Below, in pieces: positions 22,789 to 36,300 of a stretch of 64,000 nucleotides of DNA. Both the position numbers and the translations under genes were made by a program. Below the pieces are notes generated by a model. It saw only the letters and a list, made by a program, of their open reading frames with translations, ran no database searches and was not told the origin of the DNA. Positions within the stretch are counted from its first letter, which is position 1; the number at the start of each line of letters is the position of its first letter. The stretch comes from Adiantum capillus-veneris. Its lineage: Eukaryota; Streptophyta; Polypodiopsida; Polypodiales; Pteridaceae. The DNA is taken from positions 70,607,676 to 70,671,675 of the forward strand of contig CM043969.1 of NCBI GenBank assembly GCA_014529385.2, read 5' to 3'.

Positions 22789-23854
22789 GTCTTTCTATAT
22801 TGGAGCCTGATAAACAGTTGTTTTGCTGCAATTATTGTTATGTATTTGAGTCCTCCAAAAACACATAATCATAAATGTAGCCTCCTGATTCTTACTTTTA
22901 TCTTTTTGCAACATATCATTAAATTTGGTACTTTACTATAGTTCAGGTTTCAAGCACTTTACTGCTTGTTCAGGTACTTATAGGGGGTATCTAGGTAGTC
23001 TTAAAGTACCAATCACAGGTTCTAAGTGCATGTTCTTCATTGTAGAAGTGTGCATATTAGGTACTTTAAGTATCATGAATGCACCATATCTGTAAATTTG
23101 GTACTCGAAGTACCATTGCTGGTAGTCTCCCAGCATTGTCACATGTATTTGTCTGAAGATAGTGTACCATTGTGGGTGGTTACACAGTCCCTTTTTTAAA
23201 TACCTGTTTGCACATTGGGTACACCAAGTACCATGGTTGGTACTTGTAGTGCTATTTTCCAGTGGTAGAATGCTAAAACAACATGATTGTAATGACAAGA
23301 GGCCTCCAATCTTGAAATATAGCATGGTAGTAGAAGCCTTCATTTTCATGTCTCACACACCATCCATAGCCACAACCAAGCACACACTACCCACAAAATA
23401 AATTGAGTCCAAAAGGACAATGGTGACATAATGGAATAATTATAAATTCAATTTTTGTGCTTCCGACTAGTTACATGTTAGGCAGTCAGTACAGAGGCAT
23501 TCTGAATGTTGCCAGAAAAAACATCCCTCATGGGAAGTAGGCATATATATGGCTTTGTGGAGAGTGTTAGCTTACAAATAGGTAGCTGTAATGACAAGTC
23601 TGCTTATACAAGGGGTTGCTACAAAACTTGGCTTCACAAAATTACATAAGTTCTTTACAAATACACCACTACGTGACAATGTAGAGACACTAGTGCTTAG
23701 AGAGCATTGGCATCAATTGTGGCCCTTTCAAGTATTGTTCATAACTGGTCATCTTTCCACCACGCCGAAGTGAAACTTTAACCTAGTCGTCCTCCGATGT
23801 AGGCTTCACATTATTGAAGGTGACATCTTTGGCTGACCTATCTGTAGCATCACG
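22789..23854. other. non-coding part of transposon D, GTAC-rich
   Basis: No gene is supported. From 22.92 to 23.25 kb the motifs GGTACTT, AAGTACC and GGTACTCGAAGTACC are dense, mirroring the array at 19.9-20.8 kb. The rest shows nothing I can name. Confidence 0.5.
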
Positions 23855-25740
23855 CTATTTCACAAGAGCCTCCTTCATGACCCTGGACAAGAAGTCACTA
23901 CGCCGCTCCTCTAGGCTAGGTACAATGATGTAGGAACATGGAGGATTATAATGGCATTTATAAAAACTATCGTCAATCAATAGCACATTTCTCGCATCGT
24001 ATCATCGAGCCACCTTCAGAAAATTTTTCAAATTCTTGAAAAAAAACTGGTTTTCCATGTGCCATGGAGAATGTGGCTACATCACATAGCTGTTGTCCTA
24101 ACCATTCGCTGAAGTAGTCACAAATCCCCTTAAAACCTGTAGAGACTATTATGTCCACTCTTTCCAGCATTGCTGAACTCTAGATGTAAATATTTGCCTA
24201 GCCCACAGCCCAAGCTAAGAACTATTTTGCATCCTTGGGAACGAAGAGGTACCTGAAAACTACAATAATTCTCGCTCAGTGGGCATGCATATCAGGAGGG
24301 TTAGATTTAAACCATGAAGCACAGAGAACACCATTAAGATCAAACACTAATGTTGGTCGTGTAGGGTTATTTAATGGCAACTATGTGATTGTGCTTGGAA
24401 CATAGGGCGGTGGATCTTTGATGATTACTATTTCCTCGACAGGCAGTTTGAGAGTCCCCTTTTCTTTTGGTATCTCTGTAAAAGACATGGTTGCAAATTG
24501 AAAAGGAATAGACTAAGCACCTTTCAAACACTGTACAAACGTGACCGTTGCAATAAAGCAAAAAAGACAAATGGAGGCCAACATAAAATTCTCATTTGTA
24601 TTCCAAAAGCAAGAATCAAAGATTCTTGACATTACAAGAGAGTGAAGACTCTAAGTGACAAATGTCACAGTTTCTTGCAAACACGAGGCTTGGGCGGGTG
24701 GGAGATATTACTCGGATGTCGGAGGGGAGTACTTTTCATGGGGGACTTCTTCGGGGGAGGCAGTGACTTTGAAACTTTCTTGCTCGTCGCTTTTCCATCT
24801 CCACTTGAAACCAAGACCCACTCGACTTACACGCAATTGAGCATGAACATAAGTTACAAAAATGACACTATCAATGAGCTTGAACCTACAAAATTCATCT
24901 ATGTGCTAAGATGCTTTTCCTGAACAATTCATGCATAAAGGAGGTCTCACCATCACTCTCATCCTCTGCTTTGTTAGATTCCTGCTGTGAACGGGTGATA
25001 TCTGCTGCTAGCGCATTTTTGGACTGTCTAGCTGCACCATAAAGGGGGGACAATAAAAATCATTCAATGCCTATAGGGATCCAAGTCCTGTGGCCAAAAC
25101 AACTTACCATCATCGTGTTTCTTTCGCTTCTTTGAGATCTTCACCATATCACTAAGGAAGACATGGGAATCTGGATTTGCATCATTGTGAACCATTTTTT
25201 GCACGGCTTCCACTCCCTCTTGCGCTACAACATCCGTCAAAGTAACATCAGCATTATCCATTGGTTCAGTTACCTTTTGTTTTGGTTCACCTTTGTGAAG
25301 ACTGACAGCCAATCCTCATCTATCACATCCTCATCAGAGAAATGTTGGTATATCTTGCCTTCCAAGCTCAAACCGTACTCCTCATGTAGGTCATGTCGTG
25401 TAAAGCAGAATCTGCTCTGCTTGGGATATTGCGCCTTCTAAAATGCTACCATTGGATTAGAAAAACAGCAAACATGCATGTAAAACAACCATGCACAACT
25501 TTTACCACAAAGTACTATCATGACAGGGTGAGCCATTTATGAGAAGGAAACGGGTGATTACCATTGCTCTTATCAGAGACAGGAAAGGTGTCCTTTGATG
25601 ACATACTTGCCCCACTCTTGGGCTTGCTACTGCTAGAATGCAAGCTGGCAGATGACACCTCAGCGGGCGATTTGTTTGGTAAGGTGCACTTTCATGGGGG
25701 CGTCTTCATTTTTGGTGTACCCTTTAAAAAATATCAAATC
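23855..25740 (-). pseudogene. transposon D: FCP1/NIF-like HAD phosphatase pseudogene
   Basis: Read on the minus strand, exon-like blocks with GTAAGT/GTAATC donors and TTTACAG acceptors give a charged N-terminus (PNKSPAEVSSASLHSSSS; EEYGLSLEGKIYQHFSDEDV). A basic segment follows (SKKVSKSLPPPKKSPMKSTP, ending in a stop in one reading), then IPKEKGTLKLPVEEIVIIKD. The HAD domain comes next: LVFDLNGVLCASWF (motif I, DxNG form, about 24350), ANIYI-TAG-SSAMLERVDIIV, DYFSEWLGQQLCDVATFSM, GKPVFFQEFEKFSE, NVLLIDDSFYKCHYNPP (motif III, about 23970) and PSLEERRSDFLSRVMKEALV to a TAG at 23855. Three TAG codons fall within 50 bp near 24190-24230. The domain order matches plant NIF-like phosphatases. It converges on the transposase gene. 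It may be a captured host gene or a regular second gene of the transposon family. Confidence 0.62.
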
Positions 25741-25759
25741 TTCAAAAATGTATCCAACA

Positions 25760-26382
<623 letters not shown>

Positions 26383-26666
26383 ACTTTTGACCAGCCTTGA
26401 GTAGTAAATGGCTTGCCTGTTCGATAAACGAGATCGTGGCAGTGTCGCACAGCAGAGAGTAGCACTGAATTTGGTCCAACAAGTCGTATAGAGCTCACGG
26501 GCCTCTGTGCATGGAAGGCTCCTCGATGGTCACTGGACTTCCCAAGTGCCAGTATGCTTGCATTTCAAAAAATGATGAATTCTTGAAATGAACCTCCCTC
26601 AAGTTAATCTAGACCCTCACCCAACGTGAAAGTACCAAAGTGATCCACCATCGTTTCCTCAAAAAC

Positions 26667-26689
26667 TGACCACCTTTTATGTTATCACC
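26667..26689 (-). repeat. transposon D right TIR
   Basis: Reverse complement GGTGATAACATAAAAGGTGG matches the left end. The 280 bases between the microsatellites and this TIR have no other feature I can support. Confidence 0.8.
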
Positions 26690-29600
26690 CCCCGGTTCTA
26701 CTCACAATTTTATATCTATAGAGTTGGCCACCAAGCTAGGCGTACAAGCCTACGAGATGGGAGATGTCCTACCCACAGATGGTTCTTTCAAGGGGCAAGA
26801 AGATTCAGTCACTCCCTTAATCGGGAAGTTGAGGCTCCATGTCCAAAGCTATGTGGACAAAGAGGACTTATTTATCTCTCCTCTCAAACATGAGGATGTA
26901 ATCCTAGGGGCACCATGGTTTGATCGCATGGCTCCCAATGTTAAATTCCCTCAAAGGAGAATCTCCTTTAAGTTCAAGGAAAAAGATATGTATATAGATG
27001 CTAAGGAAATGGGTAACACTATACCCATTGTACATACACAAGCTTTCAACAAGTCAATAAAGAGCCCTATCTCCGTGTACATGATTTTTGTTAAAGATTC
27101 TCAAAATGAACCTAATGTTTTAGCAAAAGAAAATATACACTATTACAAGGAATTAGAGTTATCCAATTTTCTCAAGGGGTTTCAAGATGTCTTTATTGAC
27201 GACATCCCTTGTGAGCTACCTCCTAAACGAGGCAATGATGACCATGCAATTGAACTTCTTTTAAGAAGTTCACCGCCTAACAAACCTCCTTATAGAGTTT
27301 CTCAAGCTCAACAAGAGGAGATTATGCGGCAAGTGCATGAGTTAGTTGAGAAGGGCATGGTTAGGCCTAGCTCATCTCCATTTTGTTCTCTTGTGCTACT
27401 AGTGCAAAAGAAAGACGACACATATCGTATGTGTGTCGACTATAGAGCACTGAATAGGATCACTATCAAGAATAGTTTTCCCGTTCCACGGGTAGAAGAC
27501 CTATTTGATAAGCTACAAGTGTCCACCTACTTCAGTAGGATTGACCTAAGAAGTGGCTATCATCAAATAAGGATAGTTGATCAAGACATTGTAGAGACGG
27601 TCTTTATGAATACATTGTCATGCCTTTTGGCTTGACCAATGCACCAGCCACATTCAAGCGCTTGATGGAGAATCTATTCAGGCCTCACCGAACTTTTACT
27701 GGAGTGTTCTTTGATGATATCATCATCTACTCTAATTCATTAGATGAACACAAGCGATACCTCCAGGTAATATTTCAAGTTCTAAGAGAGAATAAACTTT
27801 ATGTTAATCAAAAGAAAAGTGAATTTTTCTTACAAGAGATTCAGTATTTAGGTCACATTATCTCTCAAGATGGCATCCAAATGGATCCATCAAAGTTAGA
27901 GGTAATAAAAGGATGGCGTAAACCAAGGAATCTTCATGAGTTAAGAAGGTTTATAGGTATGTGCGCATACTATAGACGCTACATAGAAAAGTTCTCACTA
28001 ATAGCAGGACCATTACATGACCTAACAAAGAAAAACATTAGGTACACATGGTCTTCCAAGGAGAACAATGCTTTCAAAAACTTAAAGAAAAGCTTATCTC
28101 TCAACCTGTGCTTACACTACTAGATCTCTCAAATCCATTTGAGGTCCAATGTGATTCTTGTGATAATTGCCTTGGAGATGTTTTGCTCCAAGAAGGGCAT
28201 GCCATAGGCTATGAAAGTCAAAGGCTCGACCCTGCAAGCTCTAGGCATATATGAAAAGGAACTCCCTGCAGTTCTAAATGCCTTAGACTCATGGAAGCAC
28301 TATTTATTGGGGACTCCTTTCATTCTGCGAACGGATCACCAAAGTCTTAAGTACTTCATGACGCAATCCAAGCTCTCCGACAAACAAATGAGGTGGGAAA
28401 ATTTCCTTTCACAATTTCATTTTCATATTGCTCACATTGCCGGCAAGCATAATCAAGTCTCCGATGCACTGTCAAGATGGCTGAGAGTGAATGCGGTTTC
28501 CATAGCAACTCACCATGATATATCTTCTATGATAGATGAGTATGCTATTGATCCCAATTTTAGAGATGTGATTTCAACCCTTGCATTAGGGAAGAAAGAG
28601 GAACCATTTACTTTACAAGATGGTTATCTTCTCTATAACGATAGACTATGCGTTTTACTAACTCACTGCATGAGAAAGTAATGTATGGATCTCATGCTCC
28701 TCCTTATGTGGGGCATAGAGGGATTGAGTCTACCCTAAAAGGGATTGAAATATATTTCTATTGGCCTATCATGAAAGAAAAAATACAAGAGTATGTTTCT
28801 AAATGTGTGGTATGTCAAAAGACGTAGTTTGATAGAGGGAAGCAACCTAGATTGCTTCAACCTTTATGAATCCCTAATTCACCATGAGAGAGCATATCCA
28901 TGGATTTTATCTTTGGATTGCCTAAGTCTATCCATGGGAATACGAGAATATGGACGATAGTAGATAGGTTCAGTAAACAAGCTCATTTTATACCTGTCAA
29001 AAAGACTATCAAAGCCCATCAAATGGCAACCCTCTTCATATCACAAATTTTCAAGTACCATGGCTTGCCAATGTCCATAGTGTCGGATAGAGATCCTAGA
29101 ATGACTAGTAATTTCTGGAAGGGTCTCTTTGACAATTAGGAACAAGGATAAAATTCTCTTCGGCCTATCACCCGCAAATGGATGGCCAAACTGAAATAGC
29201 TAACCTAACAATTCTCGATCTACTAAAAGCCTATGTCACAGAAGTAGATCAAAGATCCCAATGGGAGAAGTACTTACCCTTAGTGGAGTATGCCTACGAT
29301 AACACTGTACATACTTCCACGAGAAAAGCACCTTTTGAGGTAATAGAGGGAAGATCAAAAAGTCCCTTGCTACTTAAGGTACACGGGAAGACCTTTGCTG
29401 CAGATGAGTATAGCCGCGACCTACAAGAATCTTTCCAAAAGATTAAGGATGTTATCTCTATCTCACAGCAAAGGCAAAAGACTGATGCTGACACAGAAGA
29501 GCCCAAGCCTTTAAAGAAAATGATTGGGTCTCACTCAAATTTCCCAAGGCTCGATTAAGGCACACGATGGGCAAGAATCCTAGGGGACACCAAAAGTACT

Positions 29601-29977
29601 ATGCTAAGTTAGCAAAAAGGTACTATGGTCCCTTCCAGATTCTGAGGACAATCAATGAGATGGCCTATCAACTCAAGTGACCCAACTATTGTCTCATACA
29701 CAATGCTTTCCATGTGAGCCTACTAAAGCCTTACAAAGGAGAGCCACCTCAAGAACCAACTATTGAAGACCCACCGAAGATCAAGGACCAAGAAGAGGTG
29801 TTGCAGCCCGAGTCCATTCTCCGACATGAAGACAAGGTACTAAGAGGCGGTAAGACTATCCAACGATATCTTATTAAGTTTAGGAATTATCCTTTTGAAG
29901 ATGCTAGATGGATGCAAGGCATACAATTAAAGGATAACCTAAACCTTGTCAATGCTTACAATGCTTCCCTAGAGTAA
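26690..29977 (+). pseudogene. A1 pol (PR-RT-RH-IN-chromodomain), degenerate
   Basis: It continues the A1 protease at GSTHNFISIELATKLG and follows the A2 polyprotein to its end (VNAYNASLE). RT keeps TYRMCVDYRALNRITIKN and FTGVFFDDIIIYS. A 20-bp deletion at about 27600 removes part of the RT palm (TFGLYEYIV region of A2) and shifts the frame. Further shifts lie near 28080, 28230 and 28670. The IN zinc finger has a TAG at about 28826 and another stop at about 28867. The IN core (MDFIFGLPKSIHGN, SDRDPRM) is readable, and there is a shift before SAYHPQMDGQTE. The last part, a chromodomain-like segment, is intact (29714-29977). It cannot make a functional polyprotein. Confidence 0.9.
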
Positions 29978-30263
29978 GCAAATGTACAAATGTTAAAAAT
30001 GAATAAATTTTTTGTCTTATAGGACTCTATTTTTCTTTATTGTGCACAAAAATGAAGTAGTATGCATGCTTAGATCAAGATTTCGACGTCTCTTGAACAC
30101 CAAGTAGAGCTTGTCACTCTATTGTGGAAGATGATAGGACTAATGTGATGACATGCTTGCGGTAGCCTCAGGCTCTCAAGCGCCAAATGGACTAGTCATC
30201 CATTCTGGAACGATGTCGTAGGGTAACATAGGGATCCTCTACCCGCTAAGAAAAAGGACTCAT

Positions 30264-31853
30264 AATAATCATTATCTAACTCTCCTAAATGATTTTCTCA
30301 CGTTAAACTGATCATTTAATATGGGGAAGTGCCAAGGGAGAAAAAGCTAGAATATTGGTTAAGTCAGCAGACCAGCCACAAAAGGGATCCTAAGGAGGGA
30401 GAATAGGGATCCAAAGCGGGGGTCATTTGCAAAAGAGCTATGTACAACAATGGGCTTAAAAGACCTTAAGGTTCATCCCATTAAGACTTCAAAAATGCTA
30501 AGGTTCCAAAATTCAAAGGTTGTGTCCAGAGATCAACTTTAGGAAAAATTGGATGCTTTGTGTGTGTCCCAAAAGTCTTTGTCAAGCCCTACATAGGAGG
30601 GGGCAAGCCCAAGAGTAGTAGGGGATGAGAGAGAAACTCATGCACACACACACAAGCTCCCTTTGTACACAAGGGGAAAGAGGGACACATGTCAGCTCCC
30701 TAGCCCAGATGCCCACAAGGTGTACCCAATTCCTATTGGATGGCCTTGGAGGTGGACCAATGAGAATTAGGCTAGAGTAAATCTAGTTTAATTAATTTAA
30801 AAATACTTAATAAAAGAACCAATAAGAATTAAGCTCTCTAGAAGACTATTGGACAGTCTCCCAAGGGGACCAATGAGCATTCAGCAGCCCAATGGCTTGC
30901 CTGATTCCTATTGGCCAGGAGGCAAAGGGGTCCAATGAGAGTTTAGTTGAATTATTAAATTACCTAAAGCTCTCACAAAAGGGGAAAGGGGGACACATGG
31001 AAAAAGGCTATCACTTATGTTGCTTAATTGTCATTGGCTAAGCCTGGGGAGGTCCAATAGGATGCTAGCGTGAGTAATTAGCAAGGGGGTCGACCAAGAG
31101 AGAGAGAGAGGGGGCTGATTTTTGCAAGGCATTATTGACACACACACTCACACAATCAATGTGTGGATCAAGAAGACTCTCTCTCTCCTTCTCAAGGTTT
31201 AATGGAAAGCTTATCTCCTACTCCAAGCTTGTGAGAAGGGAGGCCTACACCAACAACTCTTGGCTTTGTGATGCAAATCCAACCAAGAGCCAAGCTTCAA
31301 TGCATGCTCATCTCCTCTACCATGCTAATTACTAAGCTAAGCTATGCTAATATGAGTGATTATGTGAGGAGATGTACATCTTTCTCGTAAGAATACTCCT
31401 TCTTCCTCTCAGTCTACTCTCATACCCCGCTAGCTCTCACCATCTTTGAAGATGTGTGAGGTATTGGGTCTGAGACCATGAGGGAATTGATGTTGTGTTT
31501 GATAAGTGTTTTGCTTAGTGCATGAAGTTTCCATCTTCATTGCACTAGCTAGTATTGAAGGAACACAAGAAATTGTATTGTAAAATGTCTCTCTTGATGC
31601 GAGAAACCATAATACAAAGCCTTTTGGAGGGGGACCGGCTCCATGCAAATCCGGTCCTCAAATGTTGTCAATTTCTTGATTTCTCTCTCTTTTGAAGTAT
31701 TGTTCATGCTATCTAACTAGGTGTTATGATTTTATTTGCTTTCTCCACCCAAGCACTCTTGTTAATCTCATTAGGAATCTATTCTAATGAAATGTTCACT
31801 ATGTTCATGCTATTTTCCGCTACACACAAGTTACTAGGCCATTAAATGTCATA
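30264..31853 (+). repeat. A1 3' LTR (5' tip and PPT deleted)
   Basis: The sequence runs from AATAATCATTATCTAAC to AAATGTCATA. Compared with A2, a deletion joins AGGACTCAT directly to LTR base 6 or so, removing the polypurine tract and the TG terminus. The terminal CA reads TA, a C-to-T change. The 280 bases between the pol stop and this LTR are the 3' untranslated part. Confidence 0.85.
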
Positions 31854-31858
31854 GCGAA

Positions 31859-32979
31859 CAAACAAGGAAAAAAATACATGGATCGAAACGAAACTCAGTA
31901 TTTACAGGTCAAAAACCCTGACGTGATACAAAAATGGGGGTTAGAAGTAAACACCATAATCCCAGATATGTCAGCAAAAGAAGGACCACCAACTTTAGAA
32001 TTCGAGGGATACGATCAAGTAGACTTGAAGTCTTTGAAACAGCTTAATACGGATAATACTAGGATCAAAGTCTATTGTTGGGAAGATAGAAACATAAAAG
32101 ATCTTTTGTGGACTTCTCATGCCAAACCAGGACATCTACCATCCATGAAGATCATCTATATCTTCAAGATCAAAGATAAGGGATGAGCAAACCTACCAAC
32201 CTACCTGTTTAGGGATTGTTATAACAACAACTTTGTTATGATGACTCCTGAGGATGTAGAGCAAAGCAAATACCAAGGGTATTCCATACGGGATTGGATA
32301 TTGGGGCCAGGACCAGAAACAATTCCAAGAGATGAACACCTTGAGAGATCATCTGAGAATAATGTGAAAAAACCAGAAACCACTGCATCACGTAGAAAAC
32401 CGGATGACACTAAGGCGAGTCCAGGGCTACATGAGTCACTATTTCCAACAGAGTGGTTTGAAGGACTCGGAACAGGACCAACTCCCAAGACCTGGAGTTG
32501 GACCAAACAGACGCATCAGACCAACTGATTTTCAGAAACGGGTCAGAAAATACAGTGGATCAGGGGATCTGTACGACCACTTAGCAAGCTTTAAGCAAGT
32601 GCTAAGAGCAGAGCGTATATTCGATTTCCAAAACAGTCCACCAAGGTCAATCATGGACTTGAACACATTAGCTCAAGGATTTGTAGCTGCGTGTTCCAAA
32701 ACGAAGATTAAACATAATACGGTAGCTCAAATTTACAGCTTTAAACAGAAACATGGTGAGTCTGTTAGAGATTGTGCAGCTTGAATGAAACAATACATTG
32801 CCAAATGCCTAGAGATGGAGACACCTGCTGAAGAACGACTTGTATCTTTGTTTCTAGAGGGACTGCTAAACAAAGAACTTCATGTTATACTCTATCGTAA
32901 AAATAATACAACCCTAGAAGCGTGTGTGTCTGATGCTATTGACCTAGGAGACAATTGCGAGATCTTCAATGAAGAAGAT
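31859..32979 (+). pseudogene. element B gag, middle part
   Basis: It continues the gag frame after A1 (KQGKKYMDRNETQYLQ) to a TGA at 32184. A frame change leads to the capsid-like region: VRKYSGSGDLYDHLASFKQV, ERIFDF, TKIKHNTVAQIYSFKQKHGE, with a TGA at 32782 (GCA GCT TGA), then PAEERLVSLFLEGLLNKELH and CEIFNEED. This matches the retrotransposon gag domain order and the paralogous element C gag. It is cut by copia E within the codons GAA GAA GAT. Removing E and one AAGAT copy gives EED-VPKDNQREK in frame. Confidence 0.8.
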
Positions 32980-33301
32980 TGTAAAGAATGAGGATGCAAG
33001 AGAGCTACACAAGACAAGCACAAAGCACACAGAGATGGAAAGCTTCTTCTTCTTCTTCACAGAAAAGAGAGTACAAAATGACTAAGTGCTAAAACTGAAA
33101 AGTAGCACATATGTACATGCGGTCACTAAGTGTGAACTCGCTAGAAGCGTACTAGGCTGGCACTATAAGTGTAGTCCAGCTGTAGAATCACTGGTAGAGA
33201 TCCTCCGTGTCGGTCACCTAACGCGCCAGTGAGTAAATGCCGTAAGCGGCCAAGACCCGTAGTGGATGCCAGCTCAAGGTGTAGAGCTCGACATCTCAAC
33301 A
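32980..33301 (-). repeat. copia E 3' LTR
   Basis: 322 bp, TG...CA on the element strand (plus strand TGTAAAGAATG to CATCTCAACA). It matches 37900-38221 with one substitution. Confidence 0.95.
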
Positions 33302-36300
33302 CTCCCCCTCGAGCTCTGCATGTCGCAGAGTCCAAGCATAGTCCGGAAACGTCGAAGCTTCTCAGCTCCGAGGGCCTTGGTAAAGATATCCGCTATCTGC
33401 TCCTCTGTGCTGACGTAGACCAAGTCGATGTCGCCCGCCAACACTCGCTCTCGAACGTAGTGGTAATGGACCTCTATGTGTTTGGTCCTGGCATGGAACA
33501 CTGGGTTCCTAGCCAACTGCATGCTGCTGAGGTTGTCACAATGGATGAAAATCTATTGGTCCACCTGCACTCCCAAGTCCTCAAGTAATGTGCGTAGCCA
33601 AGCTACCTCGCACGCCGCAACTGCTGCACCTCTGTACTCGGCCTCTGTGCTTGATAAAGCAACCGTAGGCTGCTTTTTGCTGCTCCAAGTAACAGCAGCA
33701 CTCCCAAAAGAGAACATGAAGCCACTCGTAGATCTCCTATCAACAATGCTACCTGCCCAATCTGCATCTGTATACCCATACAATGCTAATGGTGCATCTG
33801 CTGCATAGAACAATGCGTAGTCAAGAGTACCTTGCACATACCTAAGTGTGCGTCGTACTCCATCCAAATGTGGCTTCCTCGGAAGTTGCATGAACTGACT
33901 CTCCAAGCCTACTGTGTAGCTCAAGTCTGGCCTCATGATAGTCAAGTAGATTAGACTACCCACAATCTTCCTGTACATGTTGACATCCTCAACAACATCA
34001 CCCTTCTCCGCACTCAACTTTGCATTCACATCCAAGGGAATAGAAATTGGCTTACAATCAGCCATACCATACTTTGACAACATGTCCAAAGCATACTGTC
34101 TCTGTGATAGCCATACACCCTCTGGAGTCCTGATCACTTCAATGCCAAGAAAGTAGCGCAACTCGCCTAAATCTTTCATTTCAAACTCCTGTTTGAGAAG
34201 ACCCTTCACATGGTCAATCTCCATAGCATTGTCACCAACAATAATAAGGTCATCTACATATATGGTAATGACCACAATCCCCACATCACTCTCACGTACA
34301 TAGAGTGAATGATCAGCATGAGCTCTCCTAAAACCAATACTGACAAGATACTTGGCAATCCTGTCATACCATGCTCTAGAGCCCTGCTTCAAGCCATACA
34401 AAGCTTTGAGAAGTCTGCATACATAATCTGGGTAACCTGGATCGACATAACCAGGTGGCTGATCCATATACACTTCCTCTTGCAACTCACCATTCAAGAA
34501 GGCATTCTTTACATCCATTTGATGCATAATCCATCCTCTAGATGCAGCCACTGCTATGACAGCTCTCACTGTCGTCATCTTTGCCACTGGAGCAAAGGTC
34601 TCCTCATAGTCTATGCCATACGTCTGTGCATAACCCTTTGCGACCAGCCTTGCCTTGTGACGCTCAATGTTACCATCAGCCTTATGCTTGGTTTTATACA
34701 CCCACTTACAGCCAATAGCTTTCTTGCCACTTGGCAATGGCACCAACTCCCATGTGTCATTTGCTTCCAATGCAGCCATCTCTTCATTCATTGCATCATC
34801 CCAATGCACATTTCCAACTGCATCCTCAAAACATGTGGGCTCCACATCCTGTATCACCTTAGCCATGTAGGCTTGGTGATGCGCTAGATACCCATCATAA
34901 GTCAATTTCTGAACTGGATTTCTGACTCTATTAGATCTGCGCGGTCCTGGGTCACTCCTTTGCCCTCTAGCATCTTCTTGTACTTTCCTTACACCAGGTG
35001 TCCTGACAGCCGAAATTCCAAAGTCCTCATCAAGACTTTGTTCAGAACCATCTGAATCCATGTCTACATGTGACAAACCTGATGATGCATCAACCATAAA
35101 GGGAGGTTCATCAACCTTTTCCTTTCCTTTTCGTGATACATTCCCTGTACCTGTTGGTGGAGTAACCTGCTTACGTAGTCTACCATTCCATGGTTTCTCA
35201 ACAGAGCCACGAGAAGAGGACTCTTGTGGTCCACTCAAAACCTGTGACTGTGGCCTCACATTTTGTACAACCACATCATCTTTTACATCAGCCCCAATAG
35301 TGCCATGTGCATTACTATACCAACTGCTCATCTCATCAAAGACTACATCTCTGCTCACTCGTAATTCTCGTGTAGTAGGATTGTAGCACCTGTACCCCTT
35401 TTGTTCAAGGGAATATCCCACAAGAATACATTTATCTGCTTTAGGATCCAATTTCCTACGCAACTCATCTGGTACATGCACGTAAGCTATGCAGCCAAAC
35501 ACTTTCAAGTGTGCCAAATCAGGCTTTGTACCTGTAAACTTTTCCTCAGGTGTTACATCATACACCGCAGCTGTAGGTGTCCTGTTCATAATGTACACAG
35601 CTGTATTTACAGCTTCAGCCCAGAAATGACGAGGCATGTTCTTCTCATTCATCAATGCACGTGCAACCTCTGCAATGTGCCTGTTTTTCCTTTCTGCGAC
35701 CCCATTCTGCTGTGGAGTATATCTGCATGTAAACTGCCTGTGTATACCATGCATTCGCAGAAAATCTGAAAAATCATTAGAGAAGTACTCTCCCCCTCCA
35801 TCTGACCTCAATGTCTTGATTTGCATATCTGTCTCCTTCTCAATCATGACTTTGAAGTCTTGAAAGTGACCAAACACTTCACTTTTGTTACGCATGAAGT
35901 AGACCCATACTTTCCTTGTATGGTCATCAATGAAAGAGACATAATACCTGCAACCATGTATACTTGCAGTATCGGTTGGACCCCAAACATCTGTGTGCAC
36001 CACCTCAAGTGGCTTTTTACATACATTGCGCTCATGTGGAAATGAGCCCTTTGACTGTTTTCCAAACTGGCATGCTGCACACACTTTATGCATACCATCC
36101 ACCTTGAATTTGGGCAAACCTTTTACAATCTATTTTGATTGCATGCTGCGCAATCTCTGCTCATTGACATGGCCAATGCGTTTGTGCCAAATGTCAACAT
36201 CAGCCACAACACCTGTGCCCTGTGCAAATAATGCAGCTTTTACCTCAGGCATGTCTACATTCAGCGTAAACATTCTGCCCACACATTTGCCCTCTGTGAT

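Noticed and set aside
33229-33588. Plus-strand ORFs across copia E and its LTRs
   Set aside because: Antisense shadows of the copia polyprotein and LTR; the same ORF start appears at both LTR copies.
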